Counted from the stretch's first letter, positions 50,153-63,212 are shown. The stretch is DNA of 64,000 nucleotides from Methylobacteriaceae bacterium (GCA_947444195.1 CANEZL010000014.1:1-64000); one strand, 5' to 3'. Made by a program: numbers and translations. The notes: generated by a model from the sequence alone, not told the origin.

Positions 50153-51270
50153 ACCCGCATCGGCATCAGCACGTAGAGGGCCGGGGCGCCCTCGCGGTCC
50201 TGGATCAGGGTGGGCGAGCCGGGATCCGCGAGCTTGAACAGGGCGGTGTCGCCCTCGAGCTGGCTCGTGATGTCGAGGAGGTAGCGGGCGTTGAAGCCGA
50301 TATCGAGGCCGGCGGCCTCGTAGTCGACGTCGAGTTCCTCGGTGGCGCTGCCGGAATCCGGATTGTTCACCGAGAGGGCGAGGCGCCCCTCGCCGAGACC
50401 GAGCTTCACCGCGCGCCCGCGCTCGGACGAGATGGTGGAGACGCGGTCGACGGCGCGGGCGAAGGCCTCGCGCTCCACGGTGAGGCGCTTGTCGTTGCCC
50501 GCCGGGATCACGCGCTGATAGTCGGGGAAGGTGCCGTCGATGAGCTTCGAGATCAGCGTCACGCCGCCCGCGAAGCGCAGGCGGATCTTGGCGGGCGAGA
50601 GGTCGATCTCGACGCTCTCGCCGCCGTCGTCCACGAGCTTCTGGATCTCGGCCACCGCCTTGCGGGGCACGATGATGCCCGGCATGCCGGCGCTGCCCTC
50701 GGGCGCGTCCATCTCCACGCGGGCGAGGCGGTGCCCGTCGGTGGCGACCGCGCGCATCTTCAGGGCGCCCTCCACCTCCAGCGTGTGGAGGTAGATGCCG
50801 TTGAGGTAGTAGCGCGTCTCCTCCGTGGAGATCGCGAACTGCGTCTTGTCGATGAGGCGCTTGAGGTCCGCGGCCTGGATCGTGAAGCCGTGGGGCAGTT
50901 CGCCCGCAGCGAGATCGGGGAAATCCCCCTCCGGCAGGGCGCCGAGCGCGAAGCGCGAGCGGCCGGAGCGGATCGTCATCTGGCCGTTCTCGCCGCCGGT
51001 CTCAAGGGAGACCTGGGCGCCCTCGGGCAGCTTGCGCACGATGTCGTAGATCACGTGGGCCGGCACCGTGGTGGCGCCCGCGTCCAGCACCTCAGCGGGC
51101 ACCGTCTCGGTCACCTCGATGTCGAGGTCGGTGGCGCGCAGTTGCAGGCCGCCGGTCTCGGCGCGCAGCAGGACGTTGGAGAGGATCGGGATCGTGTTGC
51201 GCCGCTCCACGACGCGGTGCACGTGGCCGAGCGACCTGAGAAGGGCCGCGCGCTCGACAGTGACTCTCAT
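50149..51270 (-). CDS. dnaN: DNA polymerase III subunit beta (sliding clamp)
   Basis: The clamp encircles DNA and tethers polymerase III. The 373-residue protein has the three-domain fold seen as repeats (VTVERAALLRSLGHVHRVV, TIPILSNVLL; FTIQAADLKRLIDKTQFAIS; LTVEREAFARAVDRVSTIS) and the C-terminal LMPMRV. The length is normal. It stands between smpB and recF. No dnaA is adjacent, so this is not the classic dnaA-dnaN-recF origin region. Confidence 0.97.
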   Translation of the reverse strand: MRVTVERAALLRSLGHVHRVVERRNTIPILSNVLLRAETGGLQLRATDLDIEVTETVPAEVLDAGATTVPAHVIYDIVRKLPEGAQVSLETGGENGQMTIRSGRSRFALGALPEGDFPDLAAGELPHGFTIQAADLKRLIDKTQFAISTEETRYYLNGIYLHTLEVEGALKMRAVATDGHRLARVEMDAPEGSAGMPGIIVPRKAVAEIQKLVDDGGESVEIDLSPAKIRLRFAGGVTLISKLIDGTFPDYQRVIPAGNDKRLTVEREAFARAVDRVSTISSERGRAVKLGLGEGRLALSVNNPDSGSATEELDVDYEAAGLDIGFNARYLLDITSQLEGDTALFKLADPGSPTLIQDREGAPALYVLMPMRV

Positions 51271-51422
51271 CGCTCAGACTCTGGGCAGGATTTTCGGATC
51301 TGACGGTTCGCCGCGGCCGGCGACCCCGAGGCAATCGTGGCTGGGCAGCTTGGCGAAGGGCCGGTGCGAAGGCAAGGCCGCGCGCCGCGCGCCCACAGGC
51401 AGGGCGCCGGGCGCGAGGGGCT

Positions 51423-51896
51423 TCAGCCGCGGTCGCGCAGCAGGCGGGCCTGATCGCGCTTCCAGTCGCGCTCCTTCGCCGCCTCGCGCTTGTCGTGGGC
51501 CTGCTTGCCCTTGCCGAGCCCGAGCTCGACCTTCGCCCGGCCGCTCTCGTTGAAGTAGATCTTCAGCGGAACCACGGTGTAGCCCTGCCGCTGCGTGGCG
51601 CCGATCAGCTTGTCGATCTGGCGGCGGTGGAGCAGCAGGCGGCGCGGGCGCTTGGTGTCGTGGTTGAAGCGGTTCGCCTCGAGATATTCCGGGATGTAGG
51701 CGTTGAACAGCATCAGGTCGCTGCCGGACGGGCCGGCATAGGCCTCGCCGATCGTCGCCTTGCCGTTGCGCAGGGACTTCACCTCGGTGCCGGTGAGGGC
51801 GATGCCGGCCTCGAGCGTGTCCTCGATCGTGTAGTGGTAGCGCGCGGCGCGGTTGTCCGCCACCACGCGCCGCTTCGGTTCCGGCTTCGGGGCCAT
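51423..51896 (-). CDS. smpB: SsrA-binding protein SmpB
   Basis: SmpB binds tmRNA and brings it to stalled ribosomes in trans-translation. The 157-residue protein has the oligonucleotide-binding core ([21 protein letters not shown], then [20 protein letters not shown]) and the basic C-terminal tail [13 protein letters not shown] chose the ATG at 51896 over an upstream one at 51926, since it gives the usual length. It lies 82 bp downstream of dapA on the same strand. Confidence 0.97.
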   Translation of the reverse strand: MAPKPEPKRRVVADNRAARYHYTIEDTLEAGIALTGTEVKSLRNGKATIGEAYAGPSGSDLMLFNAYIPEYLEANRFNHDTKRPRRLLLHRRQIDKLIGATQRQGYTVVPLKIYFNESGRAKVELGLGKGKQAHDKREAAKERDWKRDQARLLRDRG

Positions 51897-51978
51897 CGTC
51901 GTCCTTGAACAGGGCATTCCCGGCACCGGGGCCGAGGCCCGGCCGGCGGGGAATGCGTGACATCGTTGGTCGGGCGGT

Positions 51979-52875
51979 TCAGCCCTCGGTCAGTCCGGCA
52001 TGGCGCAGGGCGGCGTCGACGGTCCCGCGGGCCTCGTCGGTGATGCCGACCAGCGGAAGGCGCACCTCCGCCGCCATGTGGCCGAGGCGGCTCAGAGCGT
52101 ACTTCACCGGCACGGGGTTCGACTCGACGAACAGCGCCGTCTGGAGGGGGAAGAGCCGGTCCTGGAGCGCGAGTGCCTTGGCGTAGTCCCCCGCGAGGCT
52201 CGCCTCCTGCAGATCGGCGCAGAGGCGCGGCGCCACGTTCGAGACCACGGAGATGCAGCCGACGCCGCCCTGCGCGTTGAAAGCGAGCGCCGTCGCATCT
52301 TCGCCCGAAAGTTGGACGAAAGCGTCACCCATCGCGAGGCGCTGGGCGCTCACGCGGTCGATCTTGGCCGTGGCATCCTTCACGCCGGCGATGTTCTTGA
52401 GCTCGAACAGGCGCTTCATGGTGTCGACGCTCATGTCGACCACGGAGCGGGGCGGGATGTTGTAGATGATGATCGGGATGCCGACCGCGTCGTTCACCGC
52501 CTTGAAGTGGGCGTAGAGACCGCCTTGGGTGGGCTTGTTGTAATAGGGCGTGACCACGAGGACGGCGTCGGCGCCGGCGCGCTCGGCGTGGCGGGCCCGC
52601 TCGATCGCCTCGGCGGTGGAGTTCGAGCCGGCGCCCGCGATCACCGGCACGCGGCCCCGCGCCTCGTCGATGCAGGCCTCGACCACGCGGTCGTGCTCGC
52701 TGTGGCTCAGGGTCGGGCTCTCGCCGGTGGTGCCCGTCGGCACGAGGCCGTGGCTGCCCTGCTCGATCTGCCAGTTCACGAAGCGGCGGAAGGCGGTCTC
52801 GTCGAAGGCACCCTCGCGGAAGGGGGTGACCAGGGCGGTCATCGAGCCCCGGAGGCGGCCAAGGGTATCGGTCAT
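51979..52875 (-). CDS. dapA: 4-hydroxy-tetrahydrodipicolinate synthase
   Basis: DapA condenses pyruvate with aspartate semialdehyde, the first step toward lysine and diaminopimelate. The 298-residue protein has the GTTGES motif (about 48-53), catalytic Tyr138 (IIYNIPPRS) and the Schiff-base Lys166 (AGVKDATA), with [11 protein letters not shown] in the C-terminal part. It is a normal-length member. The ATG at 52875 gives the [19 protein letters not shown] start. It is divergent from the transglycosylase gene. Confidence 0.97.
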   Translation of the reverse strand: MTDTLGRLRGSMTALVTPFREGAFDETAFRRFVNWQIEQGSHGLVPTGTTGESPTLSHSEHDRVVEACIDEARGRVPVIAGAGSNSTAEAIERARHAERAGADAVLVVTPYYNKPTQGGLYAHFKAVNDAVGIPIIIYNIPPRSVVDMSVDTMKRLFELKNIAGVKDATAKIDRVSAQRLAMGDAFVQLSGEDATALAFNAQGGVGCISVVSNVAPRLCADLQEASLAGDYAKALALQDRLFPLQTALFVESNPVPVKYALSRLGHMAAEVRLPLVGITDEARGTVDAALRHAGLTEG

Positions 52876-53066
52876 CGGTCCTGTTCCGAACGGTCGCGCC
52901 GTTCCTCCCCACCTGCGCCGCGGCGGCGCAGGGGCGCAGACATAGGGCTTCCGTCCCGCCCGCGCAAACGAATGCGGGGCACGGTTAAGCACGTGTTAAC
53001 GAGCTTGGCCGGACCTTGTGGCATGCCGCCTCCCGCAAGCTTGAGAAGAGGGGAGTGATCGCTGCC

Positions 53067-55400
53067 ATGGCGACCTTCGTCCGCGCTCCCGTCGCGCTCC
53101 TGAGCCTCGCGCTTCTCGGCCCGGCCTTCACCGCCGGCACCCCGCTCGCGGCCCCGCCGGACCTGCGCGCCGATCTGCGCGGGTCCGAGGCGCCGGCCGG
53201 CCAGCCGACCCCGCCGGCAAGCGACGCCACGGCCCCCTCCAGCCTCGTGCGGGACGCCAAGGCCGCCCCCGATCCGGTCGCCGCCGACGCCCTGAAGCTC
53301 GACCCCAAGGGGTCCGAGGGCAGCGCGGCGCAGGGGTCCGTCAAGGCCGGCACCAAGGCGCTGCCGGCGGGCACCGCGGCCTACGCCTCCGCCGATCCCG
53401 ACGCGCCCATCGCCTTCCCGTTGCCCGATGCCGGCCTCAGCCCCGCGGCGCCCGTGCCGGAGGTGCCCGACCTCGCCGCCGCCGCCAAGGCGGGCGCCAC
53501 CGACGTCACCCTGCTGCGCCAGGCGATCGACCTCTACCGCAAGGGCAGGGTCTCCGAGGGCGACCGCCTGCGCGACGGATTCAGCGACCCGGCGGCCCGC
53601 GCCCTCCTCGAGTGGATCGCGATCCGCGCGGGCGCCGGCATCGGCTTCGAGCGCACGGTGGCCTTCACCCGCGCCAATCCCGACTGGCCGGCGGGGCCGC
53701 TCCTGCGCCGCCGGGCGGAGGAGGCGCTGCTCTCCGAGCGCAAGAGCCCGGCCACCGTGCGCGCCTTCTTCGGCGCGGCCCGGCCGGCCAGCGCGCCCGG
53801 CAAGTTCGCCCTGGCCCTCGCCTTCAGGGCGGACGGGCTCGACGGGGACGCCGCCGACCTCGTGCGCGACCTCTGGCGGAGCGAGACCTTCGGGCGCAGC
53901 CTCGAAGCCCGGGTGCTCGACGCCTTTCCGGGCCTGCTCACCCGCATCGACCACCGCTACCGGATGGAGCGCGCGCTCCTGAAGGAGGATTGGGAGGCCG
54001 CCGGCCGCGCGGCCGGCTATGCCGGCGGCTCCTATGCCAGCCTCGTGCGGGCGCGCCGCACGGTGGAGGACAAGAGTTCGGGCGCCGCCGCGGCGCTCGC
54101 CGCCGTGCCGCCTTCCCTCCGCAGCGACGCCTCCTACCTGTTCTCGCGGGCGCAGTTCCACCGCCGGGCCGAACGGGCCGCCGAGGCCGCCGCCGTGCTC
54201 GCCGAGGCGCCGACGAACCCCGACGTGCTGGTGGACGGCGACGAGTGGTGGGTGGAGCGCCGCATCGTGGCGCGCAAGCTCCTCGACCTCGGCGACGCCA
54301 GGACAGCCTACGCCGTGGCGAGCGGCCACGCCGCCCGGACGCCCGAGAAGCGCATCGAGGCCGAGTTCCATGCGGGCTGGATCGCCCTGCGCTTCGCCAA
54401 CGATCCGGCCGCCGCGGCCCAGCATTTCGCGCAGGCCGCCAAGGCCGCCGAGACCCCGATCTCCATCGCGCGGGCGGCCTACTGGCAGGGCCGGGCCGCC
54501 GACGCGCTGGGGCAGGCCGAGGCCGCCCGGGAGCACTACGCCCGGGCCGCCCTCCAGCCGATCGCCTATTACGGCCAGCTCGCCCGGGCCAAGCTCGGCC
54601 AGGCGAGCCTCGTCCTGCGCGCCCCCGCCGACCTCGACCCGGCGGCGCGCGCCGCCTTCGAGGACCGCCTCTGCATCCGGGCGCTGCGCCTCCTGGCCGC
54701 CGCCTCCCTGAAGGAACTGGCGCTGCCCCTCTACATCGACACCGCGCAGCGCCTCGGCGACCCCGCCGAGATCCAGGCGCTCGGCGACCTCGCGGTGGAG
54801 GTGAAGGACCCGCGCGCGCTGGTCGCCATCGGCAAGCTCGCCGTGCAGCGCGGCCTGCCCCTCGACGCCCACGCCTACCCCACCATCGGCATCCCCACCT
54901 ACGAGACCTTCACGGCCGTGCCCCAGGTGGAGCGGGCCATGGTCTTCGCCATCGCGCGGCAGGAGAGCCAGTTCGATCCCCGCGCCCAGTCGGGCGTCGG
55001 CGCGCGCGGCCTCATGCAGATGATGCCGGCCACCGCCCAGCGCACCGCCCGGCGCGTGGCCGCCGCCTACGACCAGGACCGGCTCACCAGCGATCCCACC
55101 TACAATGCCCGCCTCGGCCAAGCCCATCTCGGCGAGCTGATGGAGGATTGGCGCGGCTCCTACGTGCTGGCCTTCGCTGCCTACAACGCGGGGGGCGGCA
55201 ACGTGAAGAAGTGGATCGACGCCTACGGCGACCCGCGCAAGGGCGAGGTCGACGTGGTCGACTGGGTCGAGCGCATCCCCTTCACCGAGACGCGCAACTA
55301 CGTGCAGCGGGTGATGGAGAACCTGCAGGTCTACCGCACCCGCCTCGACGGCAAGAACGCGCTCCTCATCGACGGAGACCTGCGCCGCGGCGGGCGCTGA
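53067..55400 (+). CDS. Soluble lytic murein transglycosylase (Slt70-like)
   Basis: A 777-residue periplasmic enzyme that cleaves peptidoglycan glycan strands, forming 1,6-anhydromuramic ends. It has a signal peptide ([18 protein letters not shown]), a proline/alanine-rich linker, a long helical superhelix region (about 150-600) and a C-terminal SLT domain with catalytic Glu633 ([13 protein letters not shown]), [24 protein letters not shown] and [14 protein letters not shown]. The ATG at 53067 is preceded by AGGGGAG. The divergent neighbour dapA supplies a precursor of peptidoglycan, but common regulation is not shown. Confidence 0.93.
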   Translation: MATFVRAPVALLSLALLGPAFTAGTPLAAPPDLRADLRGSEAPAGQPTPPASDATAPSSLVRDAKAAPDPVAADALKLDPKGSEGSAAQGSVKAGTKALPAGTAAYASADPDAPIAFPLPDAGLSPAAPVPEVPDLAAAAKAGATDVTLLRQAIDLYRKGRVSEGDRLRDGFSDPAARALLEWIAIRAGAGIGFERTVAFTRANPDWPAGPLLRRRAEEALLSERKSPATVRAFFGAARPASAPGKFALALAFRADGLDGDAADLVRDLWRSETFGRSLEARVLDAFPGLLTRIDHRYRMERALLKEDWEAAGRAAGYAGGSYASLVRARRTVEDKSSGAAAALAAVPPSLRSDASYLFSRAQFHRRAERAAEAAAVLAEAPTNPDVLVDGDEWWVERRIVARKLLDLGDARTAYAVASGHAARTPEKRIEAEFHAGWIALRFANDPAAAAQHFAQAAKAAETPISIARAAYWQGRAADALGQAEAAREHYARAALQPIAYYGQLARAKLGQASLVLRAPADLDPAARAAFEDRLCIRALRLLAAASLKELALPLYIDTAQRLGDPAEIQALGDLAVEVKDPRALVAIGKLAVQRGLPLDAHAYPTIGIPTYETFTAVPQVERAMVFAIARQESQFDPRAQSGVGARGLMQMMPATAQRTARRVAAAYDQDRLTSDPTYNARLGQAHLGELMEDWRGSYVLAFAAYNAGGGNVKKWIDAYGDPRKGEVDVVDWVERIPFTETRNYVQRVMENLQVYRTRLDGKNALLIDGDLRRGGR

Positions 55401-55476
55401 GGCGGTATGGACGGTTGACCTGCCGGCCTCTCCCGGCGCACGGCAGGCCCCTTCTCGCACCGGACCCGCAGGACCC

Positions 55477-57342
55477 ATGCCCACCCGCCTCGACGAGGCG
55501 CGCGCCGCGCTCCAGAAGACTTTCGGCTACGACGATTTCCGCCCCGGCCAGGCCGAGGTGATCGGCGCGGTCCTCGACGGCACCGACGTGTTCGCGGTGA
55601 TGCCGACGGGCTCGGGCAAGTCGATGACCTACCAGCTGCCCGCCCTCGTCGAGGACGGGCTCACCGTGGTGGTCTCGCCGCTCATCGCCCTGATGCACGA
55701 TCAGGTGCAGCAGATGCGCGCCTTCGGCATCGCCGCGGCCACCCTGAACTCCTCTGTGCCGGAGAGCGAGGCGCGCGAGACCTGGCGCCGGATCCGCTCG
55801 GGCGACCTGCGCCTGCTCTTCGTCTCCCCCGAGCGCCTGCTCATGGACGGCTGCATGGAGGCGCTCAACGGGGCGGGCGTCCGCCGGCTCGCCGTGGACG
55901 AGGCCCACTGCGTCTCGCAATGGGGGCACGATTTCCGGCCCGAGTACCGCGAGATCGCCCGCGCCCGCGAGGCTCTGGGCAACGTGCAGGTGCTGGCGCT
56001 CACCGCCACGGCGGATGCCGCGACGCGGGCCGAGATCGCCGAGCGGCTGTTCCCGGCGGGCCGCGCCCCGAAGGTCTTCGTCCACTCCTTCGACCGGCCG
56101 AACATCCGCCTGACCTTCGTGCCGAAGGACAACCCCACCCGGCAGATCGAGCGCTTCCTGAAGCACCGCCGGGCCGAGAGCGGCATCATCTACTGCTCGT
56201 CGCGCAAGCGCACGGAGCAGCTCGCCGAGAGCTTGCGGAACGACGGCTTCAACGCCCTGCCCTACCATGCCGGCCTCGACCAGGGCACGCGCATGCGCAA
56301 CCAGGACACCTTCCTGCAGGAGGACGGGGTGGTGATGGCCGCCACCATCGCCTTCGGCATGGGCATCAACAAGCCGGACGTGCGCTTCGTCTGCCACGCC
56401 GACATGCCCAACAACATCGAGGGCTATTACCAGGAGATCGGCCGCGCCGGCCGCGACGGCCTGCCCGCCGACACGCTCACCCTCTACGGCCTCGACGACA
56501 TGGCGCTGCGCCGCCGCCAGATCGACGAGAAGGAGATCGGCGACGAGCGCCGCCGGGTGGAGCGGCGCAAGCTCGAGGCGATGATCGCGCTGTGCGAGGG
56601 GGCCGCCTGCCGCCGCCAGTCGCTGCTCGCCTATTTCGGCGAGGCGAGCGGGGCTTGCGGGCGCTGCGATCTCTGCCGCGGCGGCGTCCAACTCATCGAC
56701 GGCACCGTCTCCGCGCAGAAGCTGCTCTCGGCGATCGTGCGCACCGGCCAGCGCTTCGGCGCGGCCTATGTCTGCGACGTGGTGCACGGGAAGGAGAGCG
56801 AGCAGATCCGCCGCAACGGCCACGGCCAGCTCAAGACCTTCGGGGTTGGATCAGACAAGCCGGTCGCCGCCTGGCGGGCGATCCTGCGCCAGCTCTTCGC
56901 CGCCGGCGCGGTCGCCGAGAACACGGACGGCTACGGTGGCCTCTCGATGACCGAGAAGGGCGAGGCCATCCTGTTCGGGCGGGAAACCGTCCAGCTCCGG
57001 CCCGATCCCGAGCCCCGCGCCGAGCCGCGCGAGCGCCGCCGCGCCTCGGCCGCCCGCGACGACGAGGCGCTGGCGCTCTCGGAGGCCGACGAGGCCCTGT
57101 TCCAGCACCTGCGCGGCCTGCGCGCCACCATCGCCCGCGGCGAGGGCATCGCCGCCTTCATGGTCTTCCCCGACCGGACCCTGGTGGAGATGGCGCGCCA
57201 GAAGCCCGTCGACCTCTGGGCGCTGCGGGCCGTCCACGGGGTCGGCGAGCGCAAGCGCGAGGCCTACGGCGAGCGTTTCGTGGACGCGATCCGCGAGTTC
57301 CTGGGCGATGCCGATGGCGGGGGGCGGCGCGCGCCCGGCTGA
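55477..57342 (+). CDS. recQ: ATP-dependent DNA helicase RecQ
   Basis: RecQ is a 3'-5' helicase used in recombination and repair. The 621-residue protein has the RecA folds ([20 protein letters not shown]; Walker A PTGSGKS at 43-49; [53 protein letters not shown]), a four-cysteine zinc site ([12 protein letters not shown] and CGRCDLC), a winged helix and a C-terminal HRDC domain ([19 protein letters not shown]). It follows the transglycosylase gene by 76 bp on the same strand. Confidence 0.96.
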   Translation: MPTRLDEARAALQKTFGYDDFRPGQAEVIGAVLDGTDVFAVMPTGSGKSMTYQLPALVEDGLTVVVSPLIALMHDQVQQMRAFGIAAATLNSSVPESEARETWRRIRSGDLRLLFVSPERLLMDGCMEALNGAGVRRLAVDEAHCVSQWGHDFRPEYREIARAREALGNVQVLALTATADAATRAEIAERLFPAGRAPKVFVHSFDRPNIRLTFVPKDNPTRQIERFLKHRRAESGIIYCSSRKRTEQLAESLRNDGFNALPYHAGLDQGTRMRNQDTFLQEDGVVMAATIAFGMGINKPDVRFVCHADMPNNIEGYYQEIGRAGRDGLPADTLTLYGLDDMALRRRQIDEKEIGDERRRVERRKLEAMIALCEGAACRRQSLLAYFGEASGACGRCDLCRGGVQLIDGTVSAQKLLSAIVRTGQRFGAAYVCDVVHGKESEQIRRNGHGQLKTFGVGSDKPVAAWRAILRQLFAAGAVAENTDGYGGLSMTEKGEAILFGRETVQLRPDPEPRAEPRERRRASAARDDEALALSEADEALFQHLRGLRATIARGEGIAAFMVFPDRTLVEMARQKPVDLWALRAVHGVGERKREAYGERFVDAIREFLGDADGGGRRAPG

Positions 57343-57370
57343 GCGCTGCGCGAGACCGAGGTGCGATCCC

Positions 57371-57472
57371 CTGAAGCGCGATGCGAGCGAGTGGGAACCG
57401 GTTTTTCGGGATCGTCGTGCGACCACAAGAGGATAGAGCGTGCTGCCGTTCTCGTGAGAAAGCAGCACGCTC
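57371..57472. repeat. Palindromic sequences between recQ and the hydrolase-like gene
   Basis: GAGCGTGCTGC (57436-57446) pairs perfectly with GCAGCACGCTC (57462-57472), with an inner TTCTC/GAGAA stem. Just before it, 57389-57410 contains GTGGGAACCGG, a motif similar to GTGGAATCCG in the reverse complement of the 9319-9363 element. It looks like another dispersed palindromic repeat. The hairpin may also terminate recQ transcription. Confidence 0.45.
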
Positions 57473-57565
57473 CAACGCCGCGTCTCAATTTTGCACTCGC
57501 GCCCGGCGCGCCGCCTCGTGTAGGCAGCGGCTACCGAGGGGGCGGCACGCCCCTGGCCTGTGCGC

Positions 57566-58801
57566 ATGGCGGCCCTCATTACCCGTTCCGACGCTCGTTC
57601 CGACGAATCCCGGGCGCTGCGGCAGGTCTTCTACCTGCCGGGCTTCGATCCGCGCGAGCCCGAGACCTACTGGGGCCTGTTCCGGCGCGAGAGCCGGCTC
57701 ACGGCGTCGCGGCGCGGGATGGCGATCGCGGTCGGCGATCCGGTCCGCTCGGGGGACGGGATCAGCCTCGACTGGGACGTGCGGGGCGATGCCGGCCGGG
57801 TCCGCTACAGCCTGCTGCGCTGGGACGACATCGTCCGCGCCCGCTTTCCCCGTCCGGAATGGCAGCGCCTGCGCGCGGTGCCCGCGCTGCTCGCCCGCCT
57901 CTACCGGGCCGGCTATCCGCGCCGCCTGCGCAAGGAGGCCCGGCGCTTCTCCACCGTGATCCTCGGCGTGCACCGGATCTATCTGGCCTTCGTCGCCCTC
58001 AGCCTGATCCTGGCCTGCGCCGGATTGCTCCTGCTGCCCGCGCATCTGCGGCTCTGGGCGCTGCCCGCCGTGCCGCTCGCGGCCTACGGCGTGCTGGCGC
58101 TGCTGACGCGGGTGAGCCGGGGCAAGCCCCTCTACGTCGCCCATCTCGTGGACGACACCGCCTTCACCCACGACCACGCGGCCGGCCGCACCGCCGGCAT
58201 GCCCGCCCGCCTCGACGCCTTCGCCGCGCGGATCGCCGCCGCCGAGGCCGCGGGCGCGGCGGAGGAGATCGTGGTGATCGGCCATTCCTCGTCGAGCTTC
58301 CTCGGGGTCGAGGTGCTCGACCGGATCCTCGCGCGCGATCCGGATTTCGGCCGCCGCGGCACCCCGGTCTCCTTCGTGACGCTGGGGAGCGTGATCCCCT
58401 GGATCGCCCTCGATCCGGCGGCGCACGGGATCCGGGCGGCGCTGGCCCGGGTCGCCGCCGCCGAGGCGATCGCCTGGCTCGACATCCGCGCGCCCTGGGA
58501 TTGGCTCTCGATCCACCTGCGCGATCCCCTGACCGCCTCCGGCGTGCCCTCGCCCGGCCCCGGCCGCCCGGCGGTGCTGCGGGTCCAGATCGAGGATCTG
58601 ATCGAGCCGAGGATCGTGGCGCGCCGGCGCTGGAACCTGTTCCGGATGCATTTCCAGCTGCTGATGGCGAGTCGCCGGACGGAGGGCTTCGACTACGTCG
58701 CCTTCGTGGCCGGCCCGGAACCGGTGCATGCCGCCATCGCCCGCTGCCGCCGCGGCGCCGCCCGGTCCGGCACGGCGGCGGACGAGCCCGAAGTCGCCTG
58801 A
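57566..58801 (+). CDS. Membrane-anchored alpha/beta-hydrolase-like protein
   Basis: A 411-residue protein. The N-terminal region has QVFYLPGFDPREPETYWGLF, like the start of a lipase-type fold. Two hydrophobic segments (about residues 145-165 and 168-185) lie in the middle, and the C-terminal half has a nucleophile-elbow-like VVIGHSSSSFLGVEVLDRIL (serine within GHSSS) followed by VSFVTLGSVIPWIALD. This suggests an anchored lipase or thioesterase-like domain; I do not recognise a named family. The ATG at 57566 or a GTG at 57560 can be the start. It stands alone. Confidence 0.7.
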   Translation: MAALITRSDARSDESRALRQVFYLPGFDPREPETYWGLFRRESRLTASRRGMAIAVGDPVRSGDGISLDWDVRGDAGRVRYSLLRWDDIVRARFPRPEWQRLRAVPALLARLYRAGYPRRLRKEARRFSTVILGVHRIYLAFVALSLILACAGLLLLPAHLRLWALPAVPLAAYGVLALLTRVSRGKPLYVAHLVDDTAFTHDHAAGRTAGMPARLDAFAARIAAAEAAGAAEEIVVIGHSSSSFLGVEVLDRILARDPDFGRRGTPVSFVTLGSVIPWIALDPAAHGIRAALARVAAAEAIAWLDIRAPWDWLSIHLRDPLTASGVPSPGPGRPAVLRVQIEDLIEPRIVARRRWNLFRMHFQLLMASRRTEGFDYVAFVAGPEPVHAAIARCRRGAARSGTAADEPEVA

Positions 58802-58835
58802 ACCGCACGGTTCGTTGCCGACGCCGCATGCACGG

Positions 58836-58947
58836 CTGATACCAAATCCGGTTGATCCCTTCGGGATGGCGGATTTGGGCTCCGCTCAGGCGCCGCGCGG
58901 GCTTGGCCGATACGCTCCCCGCTTCGATCAAGCGGAGATCGTATCAG
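58836..58947. mobile_element. MITE-like element with 22-bp imperfect terminal inverted repeats
   Basis: Bases 58836-58857 and the reverse complement of 58926-58947 match at 18 of 22 positions, starting CTGATAC and ending TTGATC on both arms. The 112-bp element contains no coding sequence. No target-site duplication was established. It lies between the hydrolase-like gene and purL. Confidence 0.55.
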
Positions 58948-58948
58948 A

Positions 58949-58993
58949 GCATCGTTCCGAAAGGTGGTGGCCAGCTTTCGGAAAAGGCGATGC
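58949..58993. repeat. Nested palindrome upstream of purL
   Basis: GCATCG (58949-58954) pairs with CGATGC (58988-58993), and TTCCGAAAG (58955-58963) pairs perfectly with CTTTCGGAA (58975-58983) around an 11-nt loop. A similar nested design is seen at 9319-9363. Confidence 0.5.
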
Positions 58994-59289
58994 GGGATCA
59001 AGGACCTGGCCATCGTCCCGGATCTGATTCCAGGACGATGGGCCGGAGCGCTCTCCGACGAAGGGGACGCCGTTTCGTCGCGAGGGGGCGCGGCGAAACA
59101 GGCGGCTGGAGCCGTGCCCTACCCAACGTGGTCGGTGACGGCTCCAGCTGCGGATCGTCGCCGAGTGTTGCCAGTGCGGGCTCATCCGCTTTAGAGCCGT
59201 TGCCGGCTTGAGCGCGCCGCCCGGTTCGGGCTCGTATCCACGGGGTCGCCGCCCCGTGTCCGAGACCACTGCCTTTCGAGACCCGCCGC
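58994..59289. other. Remainder of the gap before purL
   Basis: The whole gene-free stretch is 58802-59289. After the MITE-like element and the nested palindrome it contains one more short hairpin (CATCGTCC at 59011-59018 with GGACGATG at 59033-59040) and otherwise unremarkable sequence with the purL promoter somewhere within it. No promoter could be fixed. Confidence 0.4.
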
Positions 59290-61515
<2,226 letters not shown>

Positions 61516-61530
61516 GAAGGAGTTCACACC

Positions 61531-61767
61531 ATGCCGATGGATGCAGGCGAGATCGAGCGGATGATCCGCGAGGCGCTGCCCGATGCCCAGATCGAGATCC
61601 GGGATCTCGCCGGGGACGGCGACCACTACGCCGCCACCGTCCTGTCCTCGGCCTTCAAGGGCAAGACGCGCGTGGCCCAGCACCAGATGGTCTACGGCGC
61701 GCTCCAGGGGCGGATGGGGGGCGTGCTCCACGCCCTTGCGCTGACCACGGGCGTACCGCAGGATTGA
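61531..61767 (+). CDS. BolA-family protein
   Basis: A 78-residue BolA-like protein: MDAGEIERMIREALPDAQIE, DGDHYAATVLSSAFKGKTRV and HQMVYGALQGRMGGVLHALA. Such proteins pair with monothiol glutaredoxin (Grx4) in iron-sulfur trafficking. The neighbouring grxD makes that partnership likely. It is 15 bp after purL, so it probably shares the purL transcript. The name BolA covers several paralogues, so no single gene symbol is given. Confidence 0.93.
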   Translation: MPMDAGEIERMIREALPDAQIEIRDLAGDGDHYAATVLSSAFKGKTRVAQHQMVYGALQGRMGGVLHALALTTGVPQD

Positions 61768-61789
61768 CGCCCACGCGAGGCGTTCTCCC

Positions 61790-62296
61790 ATGGACCGACC
61801 GAGCCTCTACGACGACGACATCGTGACCTGGGCCGAGGAGCAGGCGGCTGCCCTGCGTGAGCTCGGGGCGCGAGGCGAGTTGTCGAACGCGGTTGATTGG
61901 GAACTCGTCGCCGAGGAGATCGAGGGCGTGGGGCGGGCTCAGATCGACGCTGTCGACAGCGCTCTGCGCCTGGTCCTGATCCACGTGCTGAAATATCTCT
62001 CGGCCCCGAACGCGCAGTCGACCGCGTCCTGGCGCTCGGAGGTTCTCACCTTCGGACGGGCGGCTCGGAAACGGTACAGGCCGTCCATGCGCCAGCGGAT
62101 CGACTGGGAGGATCTCTGGATCGCCGCGGTCGGCGAGGCCGCGTCCCAGTTGCAGATCTTCGGGGATCACATCGTCGCCGGGCTGCCGCGGGAGATGCCC
62201 TTCACACCCGAGGAGTTGGTGTCGCCCGACTTCACGATGGATTGGGCCCTCGAGCGCCTCGCCGCGCTATTGGACACCGGAACCGGGCATCACTAA
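61790..62296 (+). CDS. DUF29 domain protein
   Basis: A 168-residue protein of the DUF29 family: [36 protein letters not shown] and the [13 protein letters not shown] helix. The function is unknown. The gene sits between bolA and grxD, which are usually direct neighbours in related genomes, so it may be a later insertion. No mobile element is visible next to it. Confidence 0.88.
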   Translation: MDRPSLYDDDIVTWAEEQAAALRELGARGELSNAVDWELVAEEIEGVGRAQIDAVDSALRLVLIHVLKYLSAPNAQSTASWRSEVLTFGRAARKRYRPSMRQRIDWEDLWIAAVGEAASQLQIFGDHIVAGLPREMPFTPEELVSPDFTMDWALERLAALLDTGTGHH

Positions 62297-62328
62297 GTCA
62301 GCACTTCAGACAACGAGGGTTTTTTCGC

Positions 62329-62664
62329 ATGTCCGACGTCAACACCGCGATCGAGAACGAGATCAAGTCCCAGGACGTGGTCGTGTTCATGAAGGGCACG
62401 CCGCAGATGCCGCAATGCGGCTTCTCGGGCCAGGTCGTGCAGATCCTCAACTACCTCGGCGTGCCCTTCAAGGGCGTCAACGTGCTCGCCGACCAGAACA
62501 TCCGCGAGGGCATCAAGGCCTATTCCAACTGGCCGACCATCCCGCAGATCTACGTGAAGGGCGAGTTCGTCGGCGGCTGCGACATCACCCGGGAGATGTT
62601 CCAGTCGGGCGAGTTGCAGACCTTCCTCGCCGAGAAGGGCGTTCCGGTGAAGAGCGCCGCCTGA
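62329..62664 (+). CDS. grxD: Monothiol glutaredoxin, Grx4 type
   Basis: A 111-residue CGFS-type glutaredoxin: Cys30 in [31 protein letters not shown] and the [19 protein letters not shown] glutathione-binding part. With BolA it assembles a [2Fe-2S] complex for iron-sulfur delivery and iron sensing. The ATG at 62329 follows ACGAGGGTTTTTTCGC, giving a plausible site. It is 32 bp from the DUF29 gene. Confidence 0.95.
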   Translation: MSDVNTAIENEIKSQDVVVFMKGTPQMPQCGFSGQVVQILNYLGVPFKGVNVLADQNIREGIKAYSNWPTIPQIYVKGEFVGGCDITREMFQSGELQTFLAEKGVPVKSAA

Positions 62665-63212
62665 CGGCACGCGCCGACGCGGAAGACGGATCAGGGCGCG
62701 CTGCGAGAACATCCCCATCGCGACGGGTGCGCGCACGCCCACGAGCCTCCGCTACCCGACGCACGCACCCGGCGTCAGGGGCCGTGCCCGGAACCGACTC
62801 GGTCGAGCCGGACGGCCCGTCCGCGGCGCCGCGCGCCGGCTCCCGTTCCCAATCCCAGCGGCGGAGGGTGCGATGGCGGCGCTCTCCATCGAGGGCGCCC
62901 CCCTCGGGAGGACGCGCGCGGCGCGGCCCGAGGGCGGCCGACGCCCGCCGGACCTCGAGATGCGACCCGTCATCGATCCGGATCTTAACCTTCGCGAGGA
63001 CTTCGGCGGCCTTGCGTAGTCTGAAGATTTGCCTGGAGCGGCGGCTCGTGTGCGAATGCGCACCGCGGCATCGATGCCGCAGTACAATTATTAAAGAATC
63101 GTCACCGTCCGAAATCTTTTCGGAACCCGTTCAGGTTACGCCCGTTACGCACATACAGCCCAGTTGTTCGGGTGCGTGACGATCGTTCACTGCTGCTGCA
63201 GCAAGGCCGGCC
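62665..63212. other. Gene-free interval after grxD
   Basis: About 550 bp without a convincing gene. An antisense frame around 62752-63087 is rich in arginine and serine and looks like a GC-rich shadow. Bases 63060-63200 are AT-richer, with ATTATTAAAGAATCG near 63090 and other features that could hold the promoter of the small ORF at 63213. No hairpin or RNA gene was recognised. Confidence 0.5.

Noticed and set aside
50149-51422. Replication origin next to dnaN
   Set aside because: No dnaA gene, no cluster of DnaA boxes and no AT-rich unwinding region seen; smpB and dapA follow instead.
62752-63087. Possible gene on the minus strand after grxD
   Set aside because: Low-complexity Arg/Ser-rich translation, with no ribosome binding site and no homologous look.
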